DNA from: Chaenocephalus aceratus
Lineage: Eukaryota > Chordata > Actinopteri > Perciformes > Channichthyidae
Reading direction: 5' to 3'
NCBI GenBank assembly: GCA_023974075.1
Contig: CM043800.1
Coordinates: 35,156,459 to 35,220,458, forward strand
Length of the DNA: 64,000 bases
Each line of letters opens with the position of its first letter. Within the stretch, counting starts at the first letter, position 1. A model generated the notes under the pieces. That model had not been told where the DNA came from, did not search any database, and saw nothing but the letters and a program-made list of their open reading frames with translations. This document shows positions 10,380 to 23,825 of this stretch, piece after piece. A program made the position numbers and the translations under genes.

Positions 10380-10796
10380 TTTAACATTTTGTGATGCACA
10401 CAGTGTGTTTCTTATTGTCTATCTGTCCCAGTGTAGAATGTACTGTTTTATGAGTACTGGATTTCAATTCAGGGGTGGACATTTCCAACAACAAATAAAT
10501 ATATAAACCACCAGTCAAACAAGAACAGCTAATGTCAATAAACAGAAACATTTCACAAAATTGCATTAGATTTGAGGGCAAAATGAAGTGGGCAACCCTT
10601 GGTTTTTGAAAAGATAAGCTAAAAAAAGTCATTAAATCTTCATTATCTCAATTTGTTTTAAAGATTTCCTAACAAGTTTCTATTTTCAAACACACTTTTT
10701 ATTTAATGTACAGCAAGATGTTCCTTTAGTAATATATGGTCCCATTTAAGTACAATAAAGGAAGTGCATGGCTTCCTCTCCTTAGACCTTAATCCC
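10380..10796. other. Intergenic, nothing recognised
   Basis: AT-rich sequence with short ORFs only; no motif or repeat relation identified. Confidence 0.4.
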
Positions 10797-11090
10797 TTTT
10801 ACAGGTTTATTTAGTTAATTAAGGGTTATTGTAAAATGTCTTGTTTCAGTGTTGGGTTATACTTAGCTTTCAGCCTCTCGTGTCATATCTGCTTCCAAAA
10901 AAAACCGACTTGTCAATAGTCCAAATGCCAAAGTCAAGGCTTATTCTGCAATCCACTGACTGCACAGTGATTATGTCCAATTCTTATCTAAAGTGTATTG
11001 TGCTTTTCCTTAAACCACACGTTGCCAAACAATCTCTCAATAAGATTTCCATCAAAATAAGACACACAAACTGTAGCTTTTACCAGTTAA
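10797..11090 (+). repeat. Direct repeat flanking the tandem array, copy 1 (pair 23543-23822)
   Basis: The tract 'cagtgttgggttatacttagct...cctctcgtgtcatatctgcttccaaaa' to 'gacacacaaactgtag' recurs in the same orientation at 23543-23822 with only small indels. It brackets the 1.6 kb array. Confidence 0.9.
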
Positions 11091-11199
11091 CCTCTGCATA
11101 GATACGGGCAATCTGAGAAGTCTTGTCAACTACAAACATTGACATTAGTTGAAAGACCACTGTTTTGGTCAAAAATTAGATTAAGTACCTGATAAGAGA

Positions 11200-11770
11200 G
11201 ACCCCCATAACCTTAGTCCCACATCCCTTTGATGTGGCACCTGTCACTCTGACATCTCTGACCTTTGACCCTCTTATCTTTTATGACTTGTTGTTTATTG
11301 TTTTATTGCCCCCTCATAAAGGATGTTGCTCAATAGTGGGGTGATAAGGACTTTATTGCCCCGTTGATGTGAAACCTGTCATAGTATCCTTAGGTCATTA
11401 TAGTCATCGATGATGAAACCATTATAGTCAATGATAATAGTTGACTTGTTTAGCTGTTATCGTTTTATTGCCCTCCTCATAAAGGACGTTGCTCAATAGG
11501 GGGTGATAAGACTTATTGCCTCCTTGATGTGACACCTGTTGTAGTATCCCCCTAGTAAGCCATTATAGTCAATGATGATAGTATGACTTGTTTAGGTCAC
11601 TGTTGTGGTTGTAATGCCCTCTATAAGGTAATGTTCTTTAATAGTGGGTTAATATTACTATTTACTCTTTTGTGGTAATATAAGGTTATATGAAATAGTA
11701 TGTCTTTGAAGTTGTATAGTTAGGTAATAATACTTTGACCTTGTTTGTGTTAATATGGGGTTCAAAGGGT
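11200..11770. repeat. Degenerate tandem blocks of about 160 bp
   Basis: Blocks such as 'cctcataaaggatgttgctcaatag' followed by 'tgataag', '...ttgatgtgacacctgt' and 'cattatagtcaatgatgata' occur two to three times at a spacing of roughly 130-170 bases. No coding sequence is seen. Confidence 0.65.
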
Positions 11771-12685
11771 AATCTTTGCTAGTTTATTTAAAACAAATCC
11801 GTTTCCCTTCTCCCCCCTTTTTTTTCTTCCTCCACCCATGCTGTCCCTCCCACCCTGCTGCACCTATGTCTGAGCCCTAAACCCTCACACACCTCCTCAC
11901 ACACCCCCCTCCCACCCCTGCTGCAACCTATGAACACTGAGGGGGGGGCTTTGAGTTTTTACCTGCAACTATGTCTCTGAAATGTGTCCACAGTGTTGTT
12001 TTTATACAAAATAAGTCATCTTTCCAGATAATCTAGTTCCTTTCTCGCAGTAAGGATAAGAATAATTGACAGAGAGGGTGTAAAAATCCCCATACTAGCG
12101 AAAGCCCTTTACTTAAATGTAACAAATCACCCTTTACTCTTAACAAATGTTTTTGAGATAACAGGGTCTCCACTATTAGACCTCAGGGTTGCTCACACAC
12201 AAGACTAGTGCTTGTTTTAAGTTTAGCTTAGAAAATATATTACTTTACAATAGCATCTAAAGCAGGCAGCTATAGGGGCTAGAGGAAGTATTTCCTCTCT
12301 ATAAAACTGATAAGATTATATTCTGTAGCAATGAAGTGTAAAGTGAAGGTTCCCCTTAAAAACTCCAGCAGACAGACAGAGGAAGAATCTATTTCGTGCA
12401 GACCTGAACATGACAGAGAACGGTAAGGAGGGGGGTTCATTTATTTACAAGTCCCAGTTTACCCCTTTACTCTTATCAATGTTTTTGAGATAACTATGAG
12501 CGGCCATGTACGCCAAAATTCAAACTAACCTTGTGCACACACTACTGAAAACATCTGGCCTTGCACACACACTACTGAAATACTCTCACATTCACTACTG
12601 AACACCTCACACACACACAACTGAAAGTTAAACCTCACACACATACTACTGAAAATTAACCTCACACACACGCAACTGCAAATTA

Positions 12686-12744
<59 letters not shown>

Positions 12745-13371
12745 CTTAAAACATCTGGCCTTGCACACACACTACTGAATACTCTCACATTCACTACTGA
12801 ACACCTCACACACACACAACTGAAAAATAACTTCACACACACACTCCGCAAAACATTTTACTGAAAGATTCCCAGTAGGGAATGTGCATGTGTTTCACCT
12901 ATGTGTGTGAGGGGGATTCTTGCTGTAACGGAAGTCATTCTAATGAAACGGAAGTAACAAAGAACAATGCTGCAGTGATACAGTAGGTGGCGATAATTCT
13001 CATCTACTCTGTTTGGAAGTCGCCATTAAAGAAGAAGAATGAAACAGAAGGTCCAATTCAGCATGGATTATAGAGAAACAGCACCGCAGCCGTAGGCTGG
13101 ACCCTGAACCGAGCAGTCTACAAACTGAGACGGTCTGTTCTATGGAGGTGTTCTTGTTTACATCACCTGGCGCAGCTCGTGAGGTGGCCTAGCAACCCGC
13201 TAGCAACATGCACAGCTGCAATAAGCTAACAATAATTAAACCGAAATCGAGACAGAACCTTTTCTTTTTTGTTTTACCATTTATTGAAGTGATTGACATT
13301 TCAGGCTGAGAGGACAATGGCCAGTTAAATATGGTTGATTAAGCTTAAGCATATCCCTTTTACACTGTTTT
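11771..13371 (+). repeat. Tandem 1.6 kb satellite-like unit 1
   Basis: The unit starts at 'aatctttgctagtttatttaaaa'. It contains pyrimidine-rich and (CA)n blocks (about 12690-12745), a 'cagtaggtggcgataattc...gtcgccattaaagaagaag' segment, and ends 'cccttttacactgtttt'. A 68-codon ORF seen in units 2-4 is broken by a base deletion here ('catggattatag' instead of 'catggatttatag'), which argues against coding function. Confidence 0.95.
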
Positions 13372-14975
13372 AATCTTTGCTAGTTTATTTAAAACAAATC
13401 GTTTCCCTTCTCCCCCTTTTTTTTCTTCCTCCACCCATGCTGTCCCTCCCACCCTGCTGCACCTATGTCTGAGCCCTAAACCCTCACACACCTCCTCACA
13501 CACCCCCCTCCCACCCTGCTGCACCTATGAACACTGAGGGGGGGGCTTTGAGTTTTTACCTGCAACTATGTCTCTGAAATGTGTCCACAGTGTTGTTTTT
13601 ATACAAAATAAGTCATCTTTCCAGATAATCTAGTTCCTTTCTCGCAGTAAGGATAAGAATAATTGACAGAGAGGGTGTAAAAATCCCCATACTAGCGAAA
13701 GCCCTTTACTTAAATGTAACAAATCACCCTTTACTCTTAACAAATGTTTTTGAGATAACAGGGTCTCCACTATTAGACCTCAGGGTTGCTCACACACAAG
13801 ACTAGTGCTTGTTTTAAGTTTAGCTTAGAAAATATATTACTTTACAATAGCATCTAAAGCAGGCAGCTATAGGGGCTAGAGGAAGTATTTCCTCTCTATA
13901 AAACTGATAAGATTATATTCTGTAGCAATGAAGTGTAAAGTGAAGGTTCCCCTTAAAAACTCCAGCAGACAGACAGAGGAAGAATCTATTTCGTGCAGAC
14001 CTGAACATGACAGAGAACGGTAAGGAGGGGGGTTCATTTATTTACAAGTCCCAGTTTACCCCTTTACTCTTATCAATGTTTTTGAGATAACTATGAGCGG
14101 CCATGTACGCCAAAATTCAAACTAACCTTGTGCACACACTACTGAAAACATCTGGCCTTGCACACACTACTGAAAAACTCTCACATTCACTACTGAACAC
14201 CTCACACACACACAAAACTGAAAGTTAAACCTCACACACATACTACTGAAAATTAACCTCACACACACGCAACTGCAAATTAACCTCACACACACACACA
14301 CACACACACAACCACACACCACACACCCACACACACACACTACTTAAAACAACTGGCCTTGCACACACACTACTGAAATACTCTCACATTCACTACTGAA
14401 CACCTCACACACACACAACTGAAAATAAAATAACTTCACACACACACTCCGCAAAACATTTTACTGAAAGATTCCCAGTAGGGAATGTGCATGTGTTTCA
14501 CCTATGTGTGTGAGGGGGATTCTTGCTGTAACGGAAGTCATTCTAATGAAACGGAAGTAACAAAGAACAATGCTGCAGTGATACAGTAGGTGGCGATAAT
14601 TCTCATCTACTCTGTTTGGAAGTCGCCATTAAAGAAGAAGAATGAAACAGAAGGTCCAATTCAGCATGGATTTATAGAGAAACAGCACCGCAGCCGTAGG
14701 CTGGACCCTGAACCGAGCAGTCTACAAACTGAGACGGTCTGTTCTATGGAGGTGTTCTTGTTTACATCACCTGGCGCAGCTCGTGAGGTGGCCTAGCAAC
14801 CCGCTAGCAACATGCACAGCTGCAATAAGCTAACAATAATTAAACCGAAATCGAGACAGAACCTTTTCTTTTTTGTTTTACCATTTATTGAAGTGATTGA
14901 CATTTCAGGCTGAGAGGACAATGGCCAGTTAAATATGGTTGATTAAGCTTAAGCATATCCCTTTTACACTGTTTT
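13372..14975 (+). repeat. Tandem 1.6 kb unit 2
   Basis: 1604 bases, nearly identical to unit 1. The CA block is interrupted ('acaaccacacaccacacaccc'). Differences from the neighbours are mostly in microsatellite length. Confidence 0.95.
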
Positions 14976-15889
14976 AATCTTTGCTAGTTTATTTAAAACA
15001 AATCGTTTCCCTTCTCCCCCTTTTTTTTTCTTCCTCCACCCATGCTGTCCCTCCCACCCTGCTGCACCTATGTCTGAGCCCTAAACCCTCACACACCTCC
15101 TCACACACCCCCCTCCCACCCTGCTGCACCTATGAACACTGAGGGGGGGGCTTTGAGTTTTTACCTGCAACTATGTCTCTGAAATGTGTCCACAGTGTTG
15201 TTTTTATACAAAATAAGTCATCTTTCCAGATAATCTAGTTCCTTTCTCGCAGTAAGGATAAGAATAATTGACAGAGAGGGTGTAAAAATCCCCATACTAG
15301 CGAAAGCCCTTTACTTAAATGTAACAAATCACCCTTTACTCTTAACAAATGTTTTTGAGATAACAGGGTCTCCACTATTAGACCTCAGGGTTGCTCACAC
15401 ACAAGACTAGTGCTTGTTTTAAGTTTAGCTTAGAAAATATATTACTTTACAATAGCATCTAAAGCAGGCAGCTATAGGGGCTAGAGGAAGTATTTCCTCT
15501 CTATAAAACTGATAAGATTATATTCTGTAGCAATGAAGTGTAAAGTGAAGGTTCCCCTTAAAAACTCCAGCAGACAGACAGAGGAAGAATCTATTTCGTG
15601 CAGACCTGAACATGACAGAGAACGGTAAGGAGGGGGGTTCATTTATTTACAAGTCCCAGTTTACCCCTTTACTCTTATCAATGTTTTTGAGATAACTATG
15701 AGCGGCCATGTACGCCAAAATTCAAACTAACCTTGTGCACACACTACTGAAAACATCTGGCCTTGCACACACACTACTGAAATACTCTCACATTCACTAC
15801 TGAACACCTCACACACACACAAAACTGAAAGTTAAACCTCACACACATACTACTGAAAATTAACCTCACACACACGCAACTGCAAATTA

Positions 15890-15954
<65 letters not shown>

Positions 15955-16583
15955 CTTAAAACATCTGGCCTTGCACACACACTACTGAAATACTCTCACA
16001 TTCACTACTGAACACCTCACACACACACAACTGAAAAATAACTTCACACACACACTCCGCAAAACATTTTACTGAAAGATTCCCAGTAGGGAATGTGCAT
16101 GTGTTTCACCTATGTGTGTGAGGGGGATTCTTGCTGTAACGGAAGTCATTCTAATGAAACGGAAGTAACAAAGAACAATGCTGCAGTGATACAGTAGGTG
16201 GCGATAATTCTCATCTACTCTGTTTGGAAGTCGCCATTAAAGAAGAAGAATGAAACAGAAGGTCCAATTCAGCATGGATTTATAGAGAAACAGCACCGCA
16301 GCCGTAGGCTGGACCCTGAACCGAGCAGTCTACAAACTGAGACGGTCTGTTCTATGGAGGTGTTCTTGTTTACATCACCTGGCGCAGCTCGTGAGGTGGC
16401 CTAGCAACCCGCTAGCAACATGCACAGCTGCAATAAGCTAACAATAATTAAACCGAAATCGAGACAGAACCTTTTCTTTTTTGTTTTACCATTTATTGAA
16501 GTGATTGACATTTCAGGCTGAGAGGACAATGGCCAGTTAAATATGGTTGATTAAGCTTAAGCATATCCCTTTTACACTGTTTT
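14976..16583 (+). repeat. Tandem 1.6 kb unit 3
   Basis: 1608 bases, near-identical to units 2 and 4, with a longer uninterrupted (CA)n at about 15893-15952. Confidence 0.95.
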
Positions 16584-17497
16584 AATCTTTGCTAGTTTAT
16601 TTAAAACAAATCGTTTCCCTTCTCCCCCTTTTTTTTTCTTCCTCCACCCATGCTGTCCCTCCCACCCTGCTGCACCTATGTCTGAGCCCTAAACCCTCAC
16701 ACACCTCCTCACACACCCCCCTCCCACCCTGCTGCACCTATGAACACTGAGGGGGGGGCTTTGAGTTTTTACCTGCAACTATGTCTCTGAAATGTGTCCA
16801 CAGTGTTGTTTTTATACAAAATAAGTCATCTTTCCAGATAATCTAGTTCCTTTCTCGCAGTAAGGATAAGAATAATTGACAGAGAGGGTGTAAAAATCCC
16901 CATACTAGCGAAAGCCCTTTACTTAAATGTAACAAATCACCCTTTACTCTTAACAAATGTTTTTGAGATAACAGGGTCTCCACTATTAGACCTCAGGGTT
17001 GCTCACACACAAGACTAGTGCTTGTTTTAAGTTTAGCTTAGAAAATATATTACTTTACAATAGCATCTAAAGCAGGCAGCTATAGGGGCTAGAGGAAGTA
17101 TTTCCTCTCTATAAAACTGATAAGATTATATTCTGTAGCAATGAAGTGTAAAGTGAAGGTTCCCCTTAAAAACTCCAGCAGACAGACAGAGGAAGAATCT
17201 ATTTCGTGCAGACCTGAACATGACAGAGAACGGTAAGGAGGGGGGTTCATTTATTTACAAGTCCCAGTTTACCCCTTTACTCTTATCAATGTTTTTGAGA
17301 TAACTATGAGCGGCCATGTACGCCAAAATTCAAACTAACCTTGTGCACACACTACTGAAAACATCTGGCCTTGCACACACACTACTGAAATACTCTCACA
17401 TTCACTACTGAACACCTCACACACACACAAAACTGAAAGTTAAACCTCACACACATACTACTGAAAATTAACCTCACACACACGCAACTGCAAATTA

Positions 17498-17596
<99 letters not shown>

Positions 17597-18235
17597 CTTA
17601 AAACATCTGGCCTTGCACACACACTACTGAAATACTCTCACATTCACTACTGAACACCTCACACACACACAACTGAAAAATAACTTCACACACACACTCC
17701 GCAAAACATTTTACTGAAAGATTCCCAGTAGGGAATGTGCATGTGTTTCACCTATGTGTGTGAGGGGGATTCTTGCTGTAACGGAAGTCATTCTAATGAA
17801 ACGGAAGTAACAAAGAACAATGCTGCAGTGATACAGTAGGTGGCGATAATTCTCATCTACTCTGTTTGGAAGTCGCCATTAAAGAAGAAGAATGAAACAG
17901 AAGGTCCAATTCAGCATGGATTTATAGAGAAACAGCACCGCAGCCGTAGGCTGGACCCTGAACCGAGCAGTCTACAAACTGAGACGGTCTGTTCTATGGA
18001 GGTGTTCTTGTTTACATCACCTGGCGCAGCTCGTGAGGTGGCCTAGCAACCCGCTAGCAACATGCACAGCTGCAATAAGCTAACAATAATTAAACCGAAA
18101 TCGAGACAGAACCTTTTCTTTTTTGTTTTACCATTTATTGAAGTGATTGACATTTCAGGCTGAGAGGACAATGGCCAGTTAAATATGGTTGATTAAGCTT
18201 AAGCATATCCCTTTTACACTGTTTTAATCTTTGCT
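16584..18235 (+). repeat. Tandem 1.6 kb unit 4
   Basis: 1652 bases. The extra length is explained by a CA run of about 45 units at 17504-17595. Flanking sequence is almost identical to unit 3, implying very recent duplication or homogenisation. Confidence 0.95.
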
Positions 18236-18425
18236 AGTTTATTTAAAACAAATCGTTTCCCTCTCCCCCTTTTTTTTTCTTCCTCCACCCATGCTGTCCC
18301 TCCCACCCTGCTGCACCTATGTCTGAGCCCTAAACCCTCACACACCTCCTCACACACCCCCCTCCCACCCTGCTGCACCTATGAACACTGAGGGGGGGGG
18401 GGTTTGAGTTTTTACCTGCAACTAT

Positions 18426-19112
18426 GGCCCATTCCCAAACCGCCCACTACACCCTACCCCTCCGTTTGCGCGTTCACGCGGAGGGTCCGCGATATTGAGG
18501 GCTGTTCCAAAACAACGAGTGTGGAGGGGGAGTGGGCTATCAAGCCCTCAAATAGCGAGTCTGCAGCGGTGCTGACTTGAGACCGGTCTCTACCTGACCG
18601 GAGTCACGCTGTGTGTGTCCGTCAGGAAACACGCTGTTTACAAGTAGTTCCAGCAAACATCCACTGATAAATTGCGATGTTAACAACCTCATGATAACCT
18701 CATATGTTTTTAACTTAGGATCATACCTGTGTTTAGTCTAGAAAAAAGTAAATGTGTGCATTTTATTATAAAGTTGTGTATATTTACAGACCGTTGCAAA
18801 AACTAAGAAGCTGATAAACATCAGGTTTAAAACTAAAAGAGCTTTGAAACACAATGAAAGATGTTTGGAGTTTTATTTGAGTTATTCATTTAAACTTTTT
18901 GTCTAAGAGATGCTGATTTGAAACCGTTGTTACATACAGTTACGGCATTTCCTGTTTCTGCCGGAGAGAGGGGAGGCCGTCCCAAAGCTTGCTGCTGTAT
19001 TTACTCCCTCCATCTGACAGGAGGGAGCCTCGTTGAGCTGCGAGTGTGGCTACAGACGGAGTTCACTCCGTCACGGAGGGGTAGCGTCGAGGGAGTGGTT
19101 TGGGATTGGGCC
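18426..19112. mobile_element. 687 bp non-autonomous TIR element
   Basis: The ends are GGCCCATTCCCAAACC...CTACCCCTCC and the complement of GGAGGGGTAG...GGTTTGGGATTGGGCC. The flanks are TAT (18423-18425) and TTT (19113-19115); the uninterrupted units read aacTATgtctctg, so a 3-bp target duplication with one change is likely. No ORF of note. Confidence 0.8.
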
Positions 19113-19906
19113 TTTGTCTCTGAAAGGTGTCCACAGTGTTTTTTTATACACAATAAGTCATCTTTCCAGATAATCTAGTTCCTTTCTCGCAGTAAGGATA
19201 AGAATAATTGACAGAGAGGCTGTAAAAATCCCCGTACTAGCGAAAGCCCTTATTTAAATGTAACAAATCACCCTATACTCTTAACAAACGTTTTTGAGAT
19301 AACAGGGTCTCCACTATTAGACCTCAGGGTTGCTCACACACAAGACTAGTGCTTGTTTTAAGTTTAGCTTAGAAAATATATTACTTTACAATAGCATCTA
19401 AAGCAGGCAGTTATGGGGCTAGAGGAAGTATTTTCTCTCTATAAAACTGATAAGATTATATTCTGTAGCAATGAAGTGTAAAGTGAAGGTTCCCCTTAAA
19501 AACTCCAGCAGACAGACAGAGGAAGAATCTATTTTGTGCAGACCTGAACATGACAGAGAACGGTAAGGAGGGGGGTTCATTTATTTACAAGTCCCAGTTT
19601 ACCCCTTTACTCTTATCAATGTTTTTGAGATAACTATGAGGGGCCGTGTACGCCAAAATTCAAACTAACCTTGTGCACACACTACTGAAAACATCTGGCC
19701 TTGCACACACACTACTGAAATACTCTCACATTCACTCCTGAACACCTCACACACACACAAAACAGAAAGTTAAACCTCACACACATACTACTGAACCTCT
19801 CACACACACTATTGAAATATTCTTACATTCACTACTGAACACCTCACAGACACACACACACACACCACACACACACACAACACACACACACACACACACC
19901 ACACAC

Positions 19907-19907
<1 letters not shown>

Positions 19908-19954
<47 letters not shown>
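19908..19954. repeat. (CAGA)n microsatellite
   Basis: About twelve tetranucleotide units inside tandem unit 5, flanked by CA tracts. Confidence 0.95.
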
Positions 19955-19957
<3 letters not shown>

Positions 19958-20150
19958 CACACAACTGAACACATTTGGCCTTGCAAACACACTACTGAAC
20001 GCATCTGGCCTTGCACACACACTACTGAAATACTCTCACATTCACTACTGAACACCTCACACACACACAACTGAAAATTAACTTCACACACACACTCCGC
20101 AAAACATTTTACTGAAAGATTCCCAGTAGGGAATGTGCATGTGTTTCACC

Positions 20151-23078
20151 AACACATCCTCACTCCCAGGTCGGCCTATGTTGACGTTATGTCAAGTCCC
20201 CTGCCGGCTTTTTCTAACGCAAGGGGAGGGCCCTTAGCGTCCATTTTCAGCTTTCCGGGATGTCCATATGCTTCTATGGACGCTCATGGAAGCACGGCAT
20301 TCGTTTGTGTCGACTGCCCTTAAAGGCAATGAGAGCGTCCATTCTCATTGGATAACGGAGAATTGTACACCCGGAAGTGAGTATTCCCCTTAGGCCTACT
20401 GTCGATTTATTTTACAGTGATATCTGCACTACTCATCGACTAAAAAACACCAGATTATCCTTGTTAATTACACAACAGTGATTGGTTTAAATTGTGTGCA
20501 ATGCTTTTGTATTTTTCCCCTTCGATTCGGAGAAACCAATCTTTTTTCGGAGTAAAGGATGGCAGAAAACACTACACTACCCAGAATCCCCAGCTATCGT
20601 TTGGACTACACCATGTGCTCTGTTTGACAAACCCCGTGATAGTCCTCAAGCTCTGTGATTGGAGAGTGTGCTCCGAGGGTTACCGAGCCTCGAACAGCAC
20701 TTGAAATGGGATGGAACCACGGCAGACTGTCCAAAACTGGATTTGAACGGGTCCACCGCGTCCCCCCTCCCCCACCCCGTCCCCAGAACCACACATGCTG
20801 GCTATTCTGTTTCGCAACATGTTCTCTATGGCACGTCTCTACTGGGAGTTGTAGTTTTAAAAGACGTTTTCGTATTTCCCATAATAAGAAGTTGCCAGTA
20901 TTAAACTGTGTACATCCCTGGAGGTGTAGGGGATAGGAAACACTCACATTTAACATATAATTAATAAATGGGTGAAAATTGCTCGTGCCCATAATGGGCA
21001 GCATTAATATATATACACACATGCCAGCTAAGGTCAGAAGAGCTTTATTTAACAGCTGGTCTTATGTTTGTGACCCCCCTCTTTTCATTGATAACATTAC
21101 ATTACATTACATTAATTGATAAGCCTGAACATGCACTTGTCAAGGTTCAGAGGCACATTTTGCAAATATGGCAGTAGCCATCGATCAGCTTAAGATAAGA
21201 TATACTTTATTGATCCCAAGTTGGAACATTTGCATTACATCAGCATGTGTAACAGTTAAATATGCAGTGGTGTTTATTTGTAAATCATTTAGTATAATCA
21301 CACAAATTCTGTGTTTTATATTTAACAATTCTGTGTTCTTTATTTATTGATTGTTCAATACCTGACAAGGCCGGAGATGAAATATCTACATACATCTTAT
21401 AAGAGTATAATACATTATGTATAATATCAGTTAAAATAAGTGCTTCAACATAGTTAACATTGCTGGAGGTATGCACACATATTGATAGATGTCTTGTAAT
21501 GCACTGTTGAGGAACCTGCGACCCAAGTTTTTCATTCAGTGCAGAACAACACCATAGTTGTGTAGGCCTATATAATGTCAATAAACCTTAGAACATCTTG
21601 AAATCTTGAAAGGGATGTGCAAAATAGTCATTATATACAGTCTTTAATGAACTATTAGTAGAGAATAACGAGTAATGAATATACTTTATAAGGATCCTAT
21701 TAATATCTAATAATAAAAATAATGAAATTCAATAACATGTTTTAACCACCAGGTGTCCCTTTATATCAGCTGTGCACTGTTATGGTGTAAATACAGCCTA
21801 TCTACCAATTGGATCAAATATAAAAGTCAGCCGAATTAGTGTTGATACTGCAAGGAGACGTATTGTGTGAAAAGAAATGTAAGATGTTGTTTAATGGCTG
21901 ATATATTTATGATCCACGTCACGTTTTCAGTTCCTCATCTTTGTCTACAGGTCTTCTCATCAGGGCTCTATAAATACAGAACTATGGCAGATATGTAATA
22001 TAATGCAGCCGAACCGTGTATTACAATGCCGGTATGTGATGACTTTCAAAGAGAAAAGCAAGCACACTCGGAATAAGGTAGTATTTTATTTTTTAAAAAT
22101 GTTTTCGGTCTGTTTCCGGTATTTGTTAATGACAATGTGCTCTGAGATGTGAAACTGGAATTGCACAGGGGAAAATAACGTATCTTTAGATGCGGATTTT
22201 GTTAAACTAATATGTTTGCGCTGTGGACCAACACTATACATTGAAGGGGAAGGGGGTAGCAATAAAGATAACACCATTAAACAGTTACACAACATAACAG
22301 ACATAATATCGATAGCAGCGTCCCTAGCAACCACCTTGGTAACAATGACGCGATTTCCTGAAGTAATCTTCGTAATAACTAGCAAAATAAAGATCATGTA
22401 CATCCACTGCACACATCATCTGAAATAACAACTCATATTTCTCGCATCAAATGACATCAAAAGGCATTTTAATGGCCAAACTAACTTTAAAACAGGCATT
22501 TTAACCGAGAATAAAACGAAGTTCGGCCATGTTTTTTTTGCAGGGAGAAATTTGAAGATCACGTGACGTCAAACAGAGGACATGGTGCAGTCCAAACGAT
22601 AGCTGGGGATTCTGGGTAGTGTAGTGTCTTCTGCCATCCTTTTACTTCCGAAAAAAGATTTGTTTTTCTCCGAATCGAAGGGGAAAAATACCAAAAGCAT
22701 TGCACACAAGTTAAACCAATCAATGTTGTGTAATTAACAAGGATAATCTGGTGTTTTTTAGTCAATGAGTAGTGCAGATCACTGTAAAATCACTCGTCAG
22801 TAAGGGGAATACTTACTTCCGGGTTTGTACAATTCTCCGTTATCCAATGAGAATGGACGCTCTCATTGCCTTTAGGGCAGTCGACACAAACGAATGCCGT
22901 GCTTACATTAGCGTCCATAGAAGCATATGGACATCCGGAAAGCTGAAAATGGACGCTAAGGGCCCCCCCCCTTTGCATTGAAAATGGACTCTAAGGCCCC
23001 CCCCCTTGCGTTGGAAAAAGCTGGCAGGGGACTTGACATAACGTCAACATAGGCCGACCTGGGAGTGAGGATGTGTTG
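20151..23078. mobile_element. 2.9 kb DNA element with about 500 bp terminal inverted repeats
   Basis: The left arm (20151-about 20635) and right arm (about 22567-23078) are inverted copies. They start AACACATCCTCACTCCCAGG and carry inverted landmarks 'ccggctttttc', 'cattcgtttgtgtcgactgccc' and 'ggggattctgggtagtgtagtg'. GTTTCACC flanks both sides (20143-20150, 23079-23086); the intact tandem units contain it once. The interior (about 20640-22560) has an (ACATT)n stretch and a 'ctttattgatcccaa' fish-repeat tail but no transposase. Long TIRs with a 7-9 bp duplication suggest a foldback or Mutator-like element. A fragment of one end recurs at 56782-56912. Confidence 0.85.
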
Positions 23079-23542
23079 GTTTCACCTATGTGTGTGAGGG
23101 GGATTCTTGCTGTAACGGAAGTCATTCTAATGAAATGGAAGTAACAAAGAACAATGCTGCAGTGATACAGTAGGTGGCGATAATTCTCGTCTACTCTGTT
23201 TGGAAGTCGCCATTAAAGAAGAAGAAATGAAACAGAAGGTCCAATTCAGCATGGATTTATAGAGAAACAGCACCGCAGCCGTAGGCTGGACCCTGAACCG
23301 AGCTGTCTAAAAACTGAGACGGTCTGTTCTATGGAGGTGTTCTTGTTTACATCACCTGGCGCAGCTCGTGAGGTGGCCTAGCAACCCGCTAGCAATATGC
23401 ACAGCTGCAATAAGCTACAAGATAATTAAACCGAAATCGAGCCAGAACCTTTTCTTTTTTGTTTTACCATTTATTGAAGTGATTGACATTTCAGGCTGAG
23501 AGGACAATGGCCAGTTAAATATGGTTGATTAAGCTTAAGCAT

Positions 23543-23822
23543 ATCCCTTTTACAGTGTTTTATTTAGTTAAGTAAGGTGTATTGTAAATGTCTTGTTTCA
23601 GTGTTGGGTTATACTTAGCTTCAGCCTCTCGTGTCATATCTGCTTCCAAAAAAACGACTTGTCAATAGTCCAAATGCCAAAGTCAAGGCTTATTCTGCAA
23701 TCCACTGACTTCACAGTGATTATGTCCAATTCTTATCTAAAGTGTATTGTGCTTTTCCTTAAACACACATTGCCAAACAATCTCTCAATAAGATTTCCAT
23801 CAAAATAAGACACACAAACTGT
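23543..23822 (+). repeat. Direct repeat flanking the tandem array, copy 2
   Basis: Same sequence and orientation as 10797-11090. It ends at 'acacacaaactgtag', where the DIRS element begins. Confidence 0.9.
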
Positions 23823-23825
23823 AGT

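Larger units (their letters stand above)
18236..23542 (+). repeat. Tandem unit 5, split by two insertions
   Basis: The unit homology runs 18236-18425, 19113-20150 and 23079-23542. The gaps are a 687 bp TIR element and a 2.9 kb long-TIR element. This unit is more diverged than units 1-4, has a 'caacacac' variant CA block and a (CAGA)n tract at 19908-19954. It is the older edge unit. Confidence 0.9.

Noticed and set aside
12525..12851. Cys/Val-rich ORFs over CA tracts (also 15774-15980, 17382-17594, 19777-20091)
   Set aside because: Products of translating (CA)n/(GT)n microsatellites.
14590..14796. 68-codon ORF repeated in the 1.6 kb units (also 16198-16404, 17840-18046)
   Set aside because: It is identical because the units are duplicated and broken in units 1 and 5. 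There is no domain and no promoter or splice evidence, so its recurrence is not evidence of coding.
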